Part shown: piece after piece, positions 20,679 through 29,925 of the stretch
Layout of the letters: the number at the start of each line of letters is the position of its first letter
How positions within the stretch are numbered: position 1 is the stretch's first letter
Source of the DNA: an uncultured Actinomycetes bacterium
GTDB taxonomy: Bacteria; Actinomycetota; Actinomycetes; Mycobacteriales; Mycobacteriaceae
DNA length: 39,680 nt
Reading direction: 5' to 3'
Assembly: GCA_903862565.1 (NCBI GenBank)
Contig: CAIOYU010000196.1
Span: 1-39,680 of the forward strand
Position numbers and translations under genes: made by a program
Notes under the pieces: model-generated
What the model saw: only the letters and a program-made list of their open reading frames with translations
Database searches by the model: none
What the model was told of the DNA's origin: nothing

Positions 20679-21431
20679 TCAGAGTCGGCTGAAACCGACT
20701 GCGACCAAGACGAACCCGGCGATGCCGAGCAGGATGGCGTAGTCCTGGCGACGGCGGGCGAGTACCCACGTCCGCAGCCCCTCCAGGAATCGGATGGTGC
20801 GATCCTTGGCCACCACGTAGCTGAAGATCGGAACCAGCAGAACGGCGTTCGCGATGGTCAGGAACGTGAACAGTGCCGTGACCTGAAGCTTGTCCGACAT
20901 TCCGGAACTGGCGATCAGCAGCAGCAGGGCCATGTAGTCAACGGAGGGCAGTGCGTTGCCGATTCCGAGGACGATGGCCAGGACCGGGGAACTGCCCTGC
21001 ACCAGTTTCGCCGCCCAACCGGGCAGGTTGCTGGTGATCCGTTCGACACGGGCGATTCCCGCGTGCTGCGGCGTTCCCGGCAGCGGTTCGCCGTCCGGTC
21101 CGGCGGCCTGGTCGCCGTCTGTTCCGGCACCCTCCGGTGCGCGGCGCTTGCCGAAGGAGATGTTGCTCCCCAGCACCGCTGCGGCGATGAGTGCTACTGC
21201 CCCGACGCCGATCTGTACCTTTGCGCTGCTGGAATCCCCGCTCAGGAAAGAGCCCCGGTGAATGAGGGAGAGAATGAGCAACCCTGCAGATCCGGCCACC
21301 AGGAAACTGGTGATGAGGAATGCCACCAACTGCCGGATTGGGTGCGGCCGGATCAGCAGCAGGCCGATGATGGCAAGGCGGTTCGGTTCCAGGTTCAACG
21401 CAAGAGCGAGAATCAGAACCGTCGTCCACAT
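20679..21431 (-). CDS. Gap/Sap-family lipid-addressing membrane protein
   Basis: 250 residues with about six membrane segments. The first (MWTTVLILALALNLEPNR) is followed by GLLLIRPHPIRQLVAFL, and a charged Gly/Pro-rich loop lies in the middle (about 108-140). This matches the family of GPL-addressing protein (Gap) and sulfolipid-1-addressing protein (Sap), small integral membrane proteins that act with MmpL transporters to bring glycolipids to the cell surface. The gene lies 32 nt downstream of mmpL on the same strand, as expected for such a pair. The frame is open up to 21515, overlapping mmpL, but ATG 21431 begins directly before the first membrane segment. A TAGTCT hexamer 8 nt upstream could serve an additional near-leaderless start. 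Confidence 0.85.
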   Translation of the reverse strand: MWTTVLILALALNLEPNRLAIIGLLLIRPHPIRQLVAFLITSFLVAGSAGLLILSLIHRGSFLSGDSSSAKVQIGVGAVALIAAAVLGSNISFGKRRAPEGAGTDGDQAAGPDGEPLPGTPQHAGIARVERITSNLPGWAAKLVQGSSPVLAIVLGIGNALPSVDYMALLLLIASSGMSDKLQVTALFTFLTIANAVLLVPIFSYVVAKDRTIRFLEGLRTWVLARRRQDYAILLGIAGFVLVAVGFSRL

Positions 21432-21463
21432 GATTGTCGAGACTACCGTCGACCGGGAATCGT

Positions 21464-24400
21464 CTAGGAATTGTGCCGTCTGTTGGCGGGGAGGGCCTTC
21501 CACTTCGACGGCCACCAGTTCGCCTTGCCGACCAGAACCGCGGTAGCAGGCACGGTGATGGTGCGAACCAGGAAGGTGTCCAAGAGAATCCCGACGCCGA
21601 TGATGAAGCCCATCTGTACGAGCGTGGTGATGCTGGAGAACTGCAGACCTGCCATCGACGCGGCGAAAATCAGACCCGCAGCGGTGATGACGCCACCGGT
21701 CTGGGTGATGGTCCTGATGACGCCCAGGCGGATTCCCAGAGGTGGCGATTCGTCGCGGATTCGGGAGATCAGCAGCAGGTTGTAGTCGGCGCCGACCGCG
21801 ACGAGGATGATGAAGGTCAACCCCGGCACGCTCCAGTGCAATTCCTGGTGCAGTCCGTACTGGAACGTCAGGACTCCCAGGCCGAGCGCAGACAGGTACG
21901 AAACAACCACCGAGACAATCAGATACAGCGGGGCCACCAGTGCCCGCAGCAGGACGATCAGAATGCTCAGCACGACGATGATCGTCAGCGTGACGATCAA
22001 TCTCAGATCGCGGTTGTAGTAATCCCTGGTGTCGCGCAACGTGACTGAGAATCCGCTCATGGCGATGTCGGCATCACTCAAGGTGGTGTTGGGCTGGGCG
22101 CTGCGCGCGGCCGCCAGGATGGCATTGACTTGATCCATCGCTTCCGAACTGAACGGATTCAGCTTGCTCTGGACCAGGTATCGGGCGGTGTGCCCGTCCG
22201 GCGAGAAGAATATCGCCGCTGCCTTCTTGAATTCCTCCCCGGTCAGGATCTGCGGGGGCACGTAGAAACCCGCCATCGCCGGCGTCGTCGCTTCGCGTTT
22301 GATGCTGAGCAGGAATTGCGACGCCAAGGTGAGCCCGTCTCGCAGTTGTTTGGTCTGGCCGACGACGAGGTTTACCCCGTCGGCCATCTGCCGACTTGCC
22401 GCCGCGAGTTTAGCGACGCCCTGATCCACCAGGGTCAGCTGATCCTGCAGATCCGCAGGGCTGTTGATACCGGAGGACCGCAGTGCCTCGGTGAGGTTGT
22501 TCAGCGCACCCGCGGCGTCGTTGCCGCTCGAGCCGGGAATGAGGGTGCCGGGAACCTGGCCGCCCGGAAGCTGGCCCGCCGGAAGCTGAGCGCCCGGAAG
22601 CTGGCCCGCCGGAACTGGAAGGTGGTTGGCCGGGCTCGGGACGGTGCTGGTGGGTGCGGGAACTTGGCTGGTGGGCAAGGGGTTTGGCGTGGTGGTGGTG
22701 GTTATCGGAGTGGGTCGTTCCTTGGCCGGCCCGCCGTAGATCGGTCGCTCACTGGCCGTTGCGGGGCTCGGCTCGGTGACGGGTCCGGGAAGCCCGGTGC
22801 CGGTGTGCTGATCGGCGGGTCCGGGGAGTTGGTTGCCGGGGCCCACGATCCGGTCTCCGGCGAAAGCCTGGAGTTGGCGGGCGAGGCCGGAGATCTGGTC
22901 GAGAAGGACGCTCGCGTCGGCGCTCTGATGCAGCTGAGCGCGGTTGGTGACGCAGACGGGGTCGGCATCGCAGTTCGGATTGTTGTCCAGAGCGTCGAGG
23001 ACGGGCTGAACCGACTCGCTGAACGACTGGACGGCGTCGGTGGCATTGGTGCCGAGCACGTTTCCGAGTTGGTGGACGGCGTCGAGCAGCTTGTTGGTGA
23101 CGTCGATCTCCTGGATCGCCCTGCTCCCGCCGAGGTGGTTCTGACCTGCGGGCCCGGCGGTCTGTCCGGGGTTCTGCACCGGAGGCATCGAGGAGATCGC
23201 GATCAGCAGTCCGCGGACGGTGGCGATGCCCTGGCTTACCTGTCCCTGGAGGGAGTCGAGCAGATCGGCGATCTGGGTGGCGCCGTTGGCCAGCAAGTTC
23301 AGTTCGGAGTCGTAGGAGCTGATCACCGAGGAGGCCAAGCCGAGCTTGCTCCCCACCTCGCCCACCTGGAACGAGATGCGGGTCTGCTCCAGGGATTCCC
23401 CGGTAGGCCGGGTGATGCCGCGCACGATGTCGATATCGGGCACCTGGCTGATCCGGAACGCCATCTGTTCCATGTCGGCGAGTGCCTTGGCGGTGCGCAG
23501 ATCGTGCGGCGAGTGCACCAGAATGTATTGCGGCAGGCTCGTGTTCAGCGGGAAGTGCTGGGTGATCGCGTCGTAGCCGCGGATGCTCTCCGTTTCGGGA
23601 GGCAGTGCCTTGCGATCGTCGTAGTTGAATTTCGCCAGGCTGACCGAGCCGGCCAGGATCGCCAGGATCACCAGGCTGGCGATCAGGTGCCCGGCGGGTT
23701 TACGCGCGATCCTGATGCCCGAGCGTTTCCAGAACCGGCTGGTCAGGTCGCGCCGGGGCATCGCCCATCCCCGTCGCCCGACCAGGACCAGCAGGGAGGG
23801 CAGGAAGGTCAGGGCGCCGGCACAACCGACGCAGATCGCGACGGCCAGCGCCACACCCACAGTGGAGAACACCGTCAACTTGGTGAAGATCATCCCGAGG
23901 AACGTGACCGCCACAGTGGCGGCGGACGCGGTGATGACCTTGCCGACCGAGTTCAGTGCGCTGGGTATCGCCTGGTCGGCGGTCTGGCCGAGTCGGATGA
24001 AGTCGTGGTACCTGCTGATGAGGAATACCGCGTAGTCGGTTCCGGCTCCCGCCATCATCGCCGTGAGCAGCACGATGGTCTGGGTCGAGATCTCCAGGCC
24101 CAACACCCCGAGGCCGGCGATCACACCCTGCGCGGCGACCAGCGACACCCCGATGGTGATCAGCGGGAGCATGATCGTCAACGGATTGCGATAGACCATC
24201 AGCAGGATGAACAGAAGTGCGGTGACGGTGGCCACCTCGACGGTCACCCGGTCGCGCTCGCCGATGTCCTGGACGTTGTCCAATGTCGCGGCCGGCCCCG
24301 TGAGATAGGCGGTCACCGTCGTGCCCGCCACCGTCTTGCGGACGATGTCCATCAGTTTCTTGGTCGTCGCCGTCGCACTCGGAGAGCCCAGAGTGTCCCG

Positions 24401-24856
24401 GAGGCTCACCGGCAGCAGCCAGGCCTTCCCGTCCTTGCTGCCCAGGACCTCCTTCAGCGCCGGGACAGAGATGAAGTCCTGAACCGCCGAGACGCCCTTG
24501 CTGTCCGCCTTCAGCTTGGTGACGAGGTCGCGGTACACCCGCTCATCGGCCGATGACAGTCCGTTGTCATTGATCAGAACGACCAGGAGGATGTTTTCGG
24601 AGCCGCCCTCCTTGTAGGCGTCCATCATTTCCATGCTCGCCACCACTGACGGAGCGTTGGCCGGAAGAATATTGGACGGCGCTCGCTGGGCGAGGACGGG
24701 AAGGGAGGGGAAGGAGGCGGTGAGTCCGGCTCCCACAGCGATCCAGAGGGCGATTACCAGCCATGGCCAACGGACGACAACGCGACCGATCGCGCCGAAA
24801 ACGCCACCTCCGCGTGCAGCCGTCTGCGTCTCCGGCGGGAGGCTCTCTGAGGCCAC
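21464..24856 (-). CDS. MmpL-family RND lipid transporter
   Basis: 1130 residues, in the size range of MmpL8 and MmpL12. One membrane helix near 30-50 is followed by a first periplasmic domain, a first helix bundle (about 205-380) with GTDYAVF (Asp274-Tyr275), a long second periplasmic domain, and a second bundle (about 930-1110) with GADYNLLL (Asp1024-Tyr1025). The Asp-Tyr pairs are those of the proton relay in MmpL proteins. Periplasmic domain 2 contains a Pro/Thr/Gln-rich insert at about 665-775 that includes pentapeptide repeats of the form P-x-x-Q-L. The start is GTG, 6 nt after a TACCAT -10 box, so a leaderless transcript is likely. It should export the lipid made by the PKS/PapA genes, together with the Gap protein downstream. 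Confidence 0.93.
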   Translation of the reverse strand: MASESLPPETQTAARGGGVFGAIGRVVVRWPWLVIALWIAVGAGLTASFPSLPVLAQRAPSNILPANAPSVVASMEMMDAYKEGGSENILLVVLINDNGLSSADERVYRDLVTKLKADSKGVSAVQDFISVPALKEVLGSKDGKAWLLPVSLRDTLGSPSATATTKKLMDIVRKTVAGTTVTAYLTGPAATLDNVQDIGERDRVTVEVATVTALLFILLMVYRNPLTIMLPLITIGVSLVAAQGVIAGLGVLGLEISTQTIVLLTAMMAGAGTDYAVFLISRYHDFIRLGQTADQAIPSALNSVGKVITASAATVAVTFLGMIFTKLTVFSTVGVALAVAICVGCAGALTFLPSLLVLVGRRGWAMPRRDLTSRFWKRSGIRIARKPAGHLIASLVILAILAGSVSLAKFNYDDRKALPPETESIRGYDAITQHFPLNTSLPQYILVHSPHDLRTAKALADMEQMAFRISQVPDIDIVRGITRPTGESLEQTRISFQVGEVGSKLGLASSVISSYDSELNLLANGATQIADLLDSLQGQVSQGIATVRGLLIAISSMPPVQNPGQTAGPAGQNHLGGSRAIQEIDVTNKLLDAVHQLGNVLGTNATDAVQSFSESVQPVLDALDNNPNCDADPVCVTNRAQLHQSADASVLLDQISGLARQLQAFAGDRIVGPGNQLPGPADQHTGTGLPGPVTEPSPATASERPIYGGPAKERPTPITTTTTPNPLPTSQVPAPTSTVPSPANHLPVPAGQLPGAQLPAGQLPGGQVPGTLIPGSSGNDAAGALNNLTEALRSSGINSPADLQDQLTLVDQGVAKLAAASRQMADGVNLVVGQTKQLRDGLTLASQFLLSIKREATTPAMAGFYVPPQILTGEEFKKAAAIFFSPDGHTARYLVQSKLNPFSSEAMDQVNAILAAARSAQPNTTLSDADIAMSGFSVTLRDTRDYYNRDLRLIVTLTIIVVLSILIVLLRALVAPLYLIVSVVVSYLSALGLGVLTFQYGLHQELHWSVPGLTFIILVAVGADYNLLLISRIRDESPPLGIRLGVIRTITQTGGVITAAGLIFAASMAGLQFSSITTLVQMGFIIGVGILLDTFLVRTITVPATAVLVGKANWWPSKWKALPANRRHNS
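22549..22622. repeat. 15-bp tandem repeats inside mmpL
   Basis: Roughly five degenerate copies of a 15-bp unit (plus-strand form CCCGGAAGCTGGCCC and variants) encode the pentapeptides PAGQL, PGAQL, PAGQL, PGGQV and PGTLI in the periplasmic insert of MmpL. Confidence 0.7.
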
Positions 24857-24862
24857 CGGCCC

Positions 24863-24868
24863 ATGGTA
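24863..24868 (-). promoter_or_regulatory. Leaderless -10 box of mmpL
   Basis: On the minus strand TACCAT is followed by exactly 6 nt and then the GTG start at 24856. There is no Shine-Dalgarno sequence. It is divergent from the ileS promoter about 60 bp away. Confidence 0.5.
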
Positions 24869-24926
24869 CTGACCTGCAGGGAAATGCCTCGGTCGGCGCT
24901 CTGCACGGGTCGTCGTCGGCAGGCTC

Positions 24927-24932
24927 TAGACT
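24927..24932 (+). promoter_or_regulatory. Probable -10 box of ileS
   Basis: TAGACT matches TANNNT and places transcription start near 24939, just upstream of the specifier hairpin of the T-box leader. Confidence 0.4.
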
Positions 24933-24939
24933 TGGCGGC

Positions 24940-25150
24940 AGCGGTGTTGATCCGGCCATCACCGGGGAGCCTCCGGAAGAACCGCGGAACCCAGGTCCCG
25001 TCCTTGGGCGTGCGAAGTAGAACCGGACGGGCGGGCCCGTCACAGCCCAGTTGAGCGACGCGCGAGTGATCGTGCGTAAGCGGGGTGGTACCGCGGCGCT
25101 CGCGCACCCGCGCGTCGTCGTCCCCGTGCCCGAACCGGCACAGGAGTCCC
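24940..25150 (+). promoter_or_regulatory. T-box riboswitch leader of ileS (ultrashort stem I, translational type)
   Basis: The T-box sequence TGGTACCGCGG is at 25086-25096. Its TGGT can pair with the ACCA 3' end of uncharged tRNA-Ile. Upstream, CCGG (24952-24955), loop CCATCA and CCGG (24962-24965) form a very short stem I whose loop presents the isoleucine codon ATC (24958-24960). It is followed by the conserved-looking GGGGAGCCTCCGGAAGAAC. A strong hairpin GACGGGC-GG-GCCCGTC (25026-25041) lies in the stem II region. No T-run terminator follows; instead GC-rich sequence leads to AGGAG (25142-25146), so control is most likely by sequestering the ribosome site. This is the class known from actinobacterial ileS genes. 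Uncharged tRNA-Ile should switch translation on. The exact boundaries are estimates. Confidence 0.85.
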
Positions 25151-25156
25151 GCGACC

Positions 25157-28100
25157 GTGATCGAGCCCAATCCGACGGTGCCCAACCCGGGCCACACCGG
25201 CTACCCCAGGCAGTCTGGCGGCTCTCCCGATTTCCCCGCCCTGGAACGTGAGGTCCTTGCCTACTGGGCGGACGACGACACCTTCCGGGCCAGCGTCGAA
25301 CAGCGCGAAGCGGCGCCGGAATATGTCTTCTACGACGGACCGCCGTTCGCTAATGGCCTGCCGCACTACGGGCACCTGCTGACCGGTTACGTCAAGGACA
25401 TCGTTCCCCGCTACCGGACCATGCGCGGCTACAAGGTCGAACGCCGGTTCGGCTGGGACACCCACGGACTGCCGGCCGAACTCGAGGTTCAGCGCCAACT
25501 CGGCATCACCGACAAGGCGCAGATCGAGGAGATGGGCATCGAGACGTTCAACGACGCCTGCCGGGACTCGGTGCTCAAATACACCAACGAGTGGCGCGCC
25601 TACGTCACCCGCCAGGCCCGCTGGGTCGACTTCGACAACGACTACAAGACGCTCGACCCGTCGTTCATGGAATCGGTCATCTGGGCGTTCAAACAGTTGT
25701 GGGACAAGGGCCTTGCCTATGAGGGCGTACGGGTGCTGCCGTACTGCTGGAACGACGAGACCCCACTGTCCGCCCACGAACTGCGGATGGACGACGACGT
25801 CTACCAGAGCCGCCAGGACCCGGCCGTCACCGTGGGATTCCGGGTCGACGCCCCGGGCTCCGAACTTGACGGCGCCTACCTGCTGGTCTGGACGACGACG
25901 CCGTGGACCTTGCCGTCGAACCAGGCCGTCGCGGTGAATCCCGAGGTGACATACGTCGTCGTCGCCCACGACGGTCGCCGGGTCGTTCTCGCGCAGGCGC
26001 GCCTCGCGGCCTACGCCCGGGAACTGGGGGAAGAGCCAGAGGTCATCGGCTCCTACACCGGGGAACAACTGCTGGGTCTGCGTTATCTGCCGCCGTTTCC
26101 GTACTTCACCAACTCCGAGAACGCTTTTCAGGTTCTGCGTGGTGATTTCGTCACGACCGAGGACGGCACCGGGATCGTGCACATGGCACCGGCCTACGGC
26201 GAGGACGACAAGGCGACCACCGACACCGTCGGCATCGTGCCGGTCACCCCGGTGGACGCCAAGGGCCGGTTCGACGCCTCCGTTCCCGATTACCAGGGCC
26301 TGCAGGTCTTCGACGCCAACCCGCAGATCATCCGCGACCTGAAGAACGGCACCGGTTCGGTGGCGGTCAACGCACCCGTGCTGATCCGCCACGAGACCTA
26401 CGACCACCCCTATCCGCACTGCTGGCGTTGCCGCAATCCGCTGATCTACCGCGCGGTGTCGTCGTGGTTCGTCAAGGTCACCGAGTTCCGGGACCGGATG
26501 GTCGAACTGAACCAGGAGATCACCTGGTATCCCGAGCACGTCAAGGACGGCCAGTTCGGCAAGTGGCTGTCGAATGCGCGGGACTGGTCCATCTCACGAA
26601 ACCGCTACTGGGGCACGCCGATTCCGGTATGGGTTTCCGATGACCCCGCCTACCCGCGCATCGACGTGTACGGCAGCCTCGACGAACTCGAGCGCGACTT
26701 CGGCGTGCGTCCGGACAACCTGCACCGGCCCTACATCGACGAGCTGACCCGGCCCAACCCCGACGACCCGACCGGTCACGCGACCATGCGCCGTATCGAG
26801 GACGTCTTCGACGTGTGGTTCGACTCCGGGTCGATGCCCTACGGGCAGGTGCACTACCCATTCGAGAACACCGACTGGTTCCTCGGTACCGATTCCGTCG
26901 ACCCTGACAAGCAGGTCGACGGTGCCGATTCCGTCGACCCTGACAAGCAGGTCGACGGTGCCGATTCCGTCGACCCTGACAAGCAGGTCGACGCCCACTT
27001 CCCGGGCGACTTCATCGTCGAATACATCGGACAGACCCGCGGCTGGTTCTACACACTGCACGTGCTGGCGACCGCACTGTTCGACCGGCCGGCCTTCAAA
27101 ACCTGTGTGGCCCATGGCATCGTCCTGGGCAACGACGGCCAGAAGATGAGCAAGTCGCTGCGCAACTACCCCGACGTCAACGAGGTGTTCGACCGCGACG
27201 GCTCCGATGCCATGCGCTGGTTCCTGATGGCCTCGCCGATCCTGCGGGGCGGGAACCTGGTCGTCACCGAGCAGGGGATCCGGGAGGGTGTTCGGCAGGT
27301 GCTCCTGCCGCTGTGGAACGCCTACAGCTTCCTGGCGCTCTATGCGCCGACAGTCGGCACGTGGCGCACCGATTCGCCGCATGTGCTGGACCGCTACATC
27401 CTGGCCAAGCTCGCCGCCCTGCGCGACGACCTGACTGCGGCGATGGATGTGTGCGACATCTCGGGGGCGTGCGAGCAACTGCGCCAGTTCACCGAGGCCC
27501 TCACCAATTGGTATGTGCGGCGGTCCCGTTCGCGCTTCTGGCATGAGGACTCCGACGCGATCGACACCTTGCACACCGTGCTGGAGGTCACCGCCCGGCT
27601 CGCGGCCCCACTGCTGCCGATGGCATGCGAGGTGATCTGGCGGGGCATCACGGGGGAGCGGTCGGTTCATCTGACGGACTGGCCGCAGGCCGGTGTGGTG
27701 CCCGCGGACCCCGAGTTGGTCGCCGCCATGGACCAGGTGCGCGAGGTTTGCTCGGTGGCGTCGTCGCTGCGTAAGGCCAAGAAGCTTCGGGTGCGCCTTC
27801 CGCTGCCGAAAATCACCGTCGCAGTGGATGATCCGAGTCAGTTGCGACCGTTCGCCGAACTGATCGCCGATGAGCTCAACGTCAAGGCCGTCGAACTCAC
27901 CGATGACATCGCCGCACATGGACGTTTCGAGTTGTCGGTCAACGCACGGGCTGCCGGCCCACGGCTGGGCAAGGCGGTCCAGGACGCGATCAAAGCGGTC
28001 AAGACCGGCCAGGGTGTGCTGAACCCCGAAGGCACCCTGAGCGCCGGCGCGGTGGTGCTGAACCCCGACGAGTACAGCTCACGGTTGGTGGCAGCCGACC

Positions 28101-28414
28101 CGGACAGCACCGCGGCGTTGCCCGGCGGGGCGGGCCTGGTGGTCCTGGACGGCGCGGTGACCCCCGAACTTGAGGCCGAGGGCTGGGCCAAGGACCGCAT
28201 CCGCGAACTGCAGGACCTGCGCAAGTCCTCGGGTCTGGAGGTCAGCGACCGGATCACGGTGGTGATGGCGGTGCCGCCGCAGCGTGCCGCATGGGCAGCC
28301 ACCCACCGCGACCTGATCGCCGGTGAGATCCTGGCCACGGGGTTCGAATTCGGAGAGCCCGCCGACGGTGTCGAGATCGGCGACGCCGTGCGGGTGGCTA
28401 TCCGCAAGTCCTGA
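25157..28414 (+). CDS. ileS: Isoleucyl-tRNA synthetase
   Basis: Charges tRNA-Ile. The 1085-residue product carries the HIGH-type motif HYGH (70-73), the FGWDTHGLP stretch, the class Ia editing domain, and KMSKS at 663-667. It belongs to the eukaryote-like IleS branch found in mycobacteria and linked to mupirocin insensitivity. It is some 40 residues longer than M. tuberculosis IleS as remembered. Most of the difference is a three-fold repeat of a 12-residue unit (residues 577-612) inserted between the stretches YPFENTDWF and [21 protein letters not shown] of the catalytic domain. The GTG start at 25157 has AGGAG at 25142-25146. The frame is open further upstream, but that part is the T-box leader. 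Confidence 0.95.
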   Translation: MIEPNPTVPNPGHTGYPRQSGGSPDFPALEREVLAYWADDDTFRASVEQREAAPEYVFYDGPPFANGLPHYGHLLTGYVKDIVPRYRTMRGYKVERRFGWDTHGLPAELEVQRQLGITDKAQIEEMGIETFNDACRDSVLKYTNEWRAYVTRQARWVDFDNDYKTLDPSFMESVIWAFKQLWDKGLAYEGVRVLPYCWNDETPLSAHELRMDDDVYQSRQDPAVTVGFRVDAPGSELDGAYLLVWTTTPWTLPSNQAVAVNPEVTYVVVAHDGRRVVLAQARLAAYARELGEEPEVIGSYTGEQLLGLRYLPPFPYFTNSENAFQVLRGDFVTTEDGTGIVHMAPAYGEDDKATTDTVGIVPVTPVDAKGRFDASVPDYQGLQVFDANPQIIRDLKNGTGSVAVNAPVLIRHETYDHPYPHCWRCRNPLIYRAVSSWFVKVTEFRDRMVELNQEITWYPEHVKDGQFGKWLSNARDWSISRNRYWGTPIPVWVSDDPAYPRIDVYGSLDELERDFGVRPDNLHRPYIDELTRPNPDDPTGHATMRRIEDVFDVWFDSGSMPYGQVHYPFENTDWFLGTDSVDPDKQVDGADSVDPDKQVDGADSVDPDKQVDAHFPGDFIVEYIGQTRGWFYTLHVLATALFDRPAFKTCVAHGIVLGNDGQKMSKSLRNYPDVNEVFDRDGSDAMRWFLMASPILRGGNLVVTEQGIREGVRQVLLPLWNAYSFLALYAPTVGTWRTDSPHVLDRYILAKLAALRDDLTAAMDVCDISGACEQLRQFTEALTNWYVRRSRSRFWHEDSDAIDTLHTVLEVTARLAAPLLPMACEVIWRGITGERSVHLTDWPQAGVVPADPELVAAMDQVREVCSVASSLRKAKKLRVRLPLPKITVAVDDPSQLRPFAELIADELNVKAVELTDDIAAHGRFELSVNARAAGPRLGKAVQDAIKAVKTGQGVLNPEGTLSAGAVVLNPDEYSSRLVAADPDSTAALPGGAGLVVLDGAVTPELEAEGWAKDRIRELQDLRKSSGLEVSDRITVVMAVPPQRAAWAATHRDLIAGEILATGFEFGEPADGVEIGDAVRVAIRKS
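26885..26992 (+). repeat. Three-copy 36-bp tandem repeat within ileS
   Basis: Copies at 26885-26920, 26921-26956 and 26957-26992 are identical except for one base (A instead of G at 26888). Each encodes G-[AT][10 protein letters not shown] in frame. Each unit contains two GTCGAC palindromes. It has the form of a variable-number tandem repeat and lies inside a gene expected to be essential. Confidence 0.95.
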
Positions 28415-28458
28415 CCGTTCCGCAAGTCCTGACCGTTGATTTCCGCAAGCCCGATCGT
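28401..28458 (+). repeat. Direct repeats across the ileS stop codon
   Basis: TCCGCAAGTCCTGACCGT occurs at 28401-28418 and again immediately at 28419-28436. A diverged copy, TCCGCAAGCCCGATCGT, is at 28442-28458. The first copy contains the ileS stop (TGA, 28412-28414), so the end of the gene was duplicated into the intergenic region. Confidence 0.85.
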
Positions 28459-28554
28459 TGATTGAGGACCCACGCAGACAAAGTGCGAGGTGGACTGCTG
28501 CGTGGCTCCTCACTCGGCGCAGATGCGCGCGTCGCGCTGACGGAGAATGGGCGT

Positions 28555-29925
28555 GTGTCGCGCTGGGTTCTGCATTTCGACATGGATGCCTTCTTCGCAT
28601 CCGTCGAGCAGTTGACCCGACCCACGCTGCGCGGCAGACCGGTCGTGGTCGGGGGCACCGGCGGACGCGGTGTGGTGGCTGGCGCCAGTTACGAGGCCCG
28701 CGCCTTCGGGGCGCGCTCGGCGATGCCGGTGCACCAGGCCCGCCGGCTCATCGGGGCCGGCGCGGTCGTGCTGCCGCCGCGCGGTGCGGTGTACGGCGTG
28801 GCCAGCCGCCGGGTGCTGGAGGCGGTCCGTGCGCTGGTGCCCGTCCTCGAACAACTGTCCCTCGACGAGGCCTTCGGCGAGCCCGCTGAACTCATCGGGG
28901 CCACTCCTCGGGAGGTGGAACGGTTCTGCGCGGGCCTGCGGGCGCGGGTTCGGGAGCGGACCGGGCTGGTCGCCTCGGTGGGGGCCGGGTCGGGCAAGCA
29001 GATGGCCAAGATCGCCTCCGGGTTGGCCAAACCCGACGGCGTGCGGGTGATTCGGCGCGATGAGGAGCGACTGCTGCTTGACGGGCTGCCGGTGCGCCGG
29101 CTGTGGGGAATCGGCCCGGTCGCCGAGGAGAAGCTGCATCGTCTGGGCGTGGAAACCGTCGGGCAACTGGCCGCGCTGTCCGATGCCGAGGTGGCCGACA
29201 TCCTGGGAGCGACGGCGGGGCCCGCCCTGCACCGGCTGGCCTGTGGCATCGACGACCGCCCGGTGGCCGAGCGCGCCGAGGCCAAACAGATCAGCGCCGA
29301 GTCGACCTTCGGTGCCGATCTGACCACCCTGGACCAACTCCGCGAGGCGGCCGGGCCGATCGCCGAGCACGCCCACCGCCGGCTGACCCGCGACGGGCGC
29401 GGCGCCCGTACCGTGACGGTCAAGCTCAAGAAGTCCGACATGTCGACCCTGACCCGCTCGGCGACCCTGCCGTATGCGACGGCCGACTCCGCGACCCTGG
29501 CGGCCACCGCGAGACGGCTCCTACTCGATCCGCGTGAGATCGGCCCGATTCGGCTTCTCGGCGTTGGGTTCTCCGGTCTCAGCGACGTGCGCCAGGAATC
29601 GCTGTTCCCGGAACTCGAGCAGTTGGAGGTCGAGTTCACCGACAATCCGCCTACCCCCATGTTTGCCGATCCGGCGGCCGAGACCGGGGGCTGGCGGGTG
29701 GGGGACGACGTCGCCCATCCCGACTACGGCCACGGTTGGGTGCAGGGCGCCGGCCACGGCGTGGTCAGTGTTCGGTTCGAAACCCGGAGCAGCGGCCCCG
29801 GGGTCATGCGCACCTTCCCGATCGACGCCGCCGGCTTGAGCCCGGCCGACCCACTGGACAGCCTGGACTGGCCCGCCAGCGCCGAGGTGTCAGCCCAGGC
29901 GGGCGACGACGTCGCCGACGGGTAG
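28555..29925 (+). CDS. dinX: Y-family DNA polymerase (DinB/Pol IV type, DinX)
   Basis: A 456-residue translesion polymerase. [13 protein letters not shown] (Asp9, Asp11) and SLDEAF (Asp104, Glu105) give the metal-binding carboxylates. [14 protein letters not shown] and the helix-hairpin-helix region ([12 protein letters not shown]) follow, then the little-finger domain. The C-terminus carries an extra segment, [21 protein letters not shown], resembling a small SH3-like fold. Family members copy damaged or mismatched DNA with low fidelity. GTG 28555 with GGAG (28542-28545) is preferred over the open frame from 28462, whose extra 31 residues do not look like protein; GTG 28553 is in another frame. 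The 3' end overlaps the 3' end of the convergent ansA by 36 bp. By order it matches Rv1537. Confidence 0.92.
   Translation: MSRWVLHFDMDAFFASVEQLTRPTLRGRPVVVGGTGGRGVVAGASYEARAFGARSAMPVHQARRLIGAGAVVLPPRGAVYGVASRRVLEAVRALVPVLEQLSLDEAFGEPAELIGATPREVERFCAGLRARVRERTGLVASVGAGSGKQMAKIASGLAKPDGVRVIRRDEERLLLDGLPVRRLWGIGPVAEEKLHRLGVETVGQLAALSDAEVADILGATAGPALHRLACGIDDRPVAERAEAKQISAESTFGADLTTLDQLREAAGPIAEHAHRRLTRDGRGARTVTVKLKKSDMSTLTRSATLPYATADSATLAATARRLLLDPREIGPIRLLGVGFSGLSDVRQESLFPELEQLEVEFTDNPPTPMFADPAAETGGWRVGDDVAHPDYGHGWVQGAGHGVVSVRFETRSSGPGVMRTFPIDAAGLSPADPLDSLDWPASAEVSAQAGDDVADG

Noticed and set aside
22130-24556. 808-codon open frame on the plus strand inside mmpL
   Set aside because: Antisense shadow; Arg/Gly/Asp/Gln-rich with no membrane or domain pattern, while the minus strand encodes a full MmpL.
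25026-25041. GACGGGC-GG-GCCCGTC hairpin as a transcription terminator
   Set aside because: It lies within the T-box leader in the stem II position and has no T-run; the downstream T-box and ribosome site argue for a structural role.
26885-26992. Repeats in ileS considered as a CRISPR array or assembly error
   Set aside because: There are no spacers, the unit stays in frame and the protein remains intact. Assembly error cannot be excluded without reads, but the sequence itself gives no sign of it.
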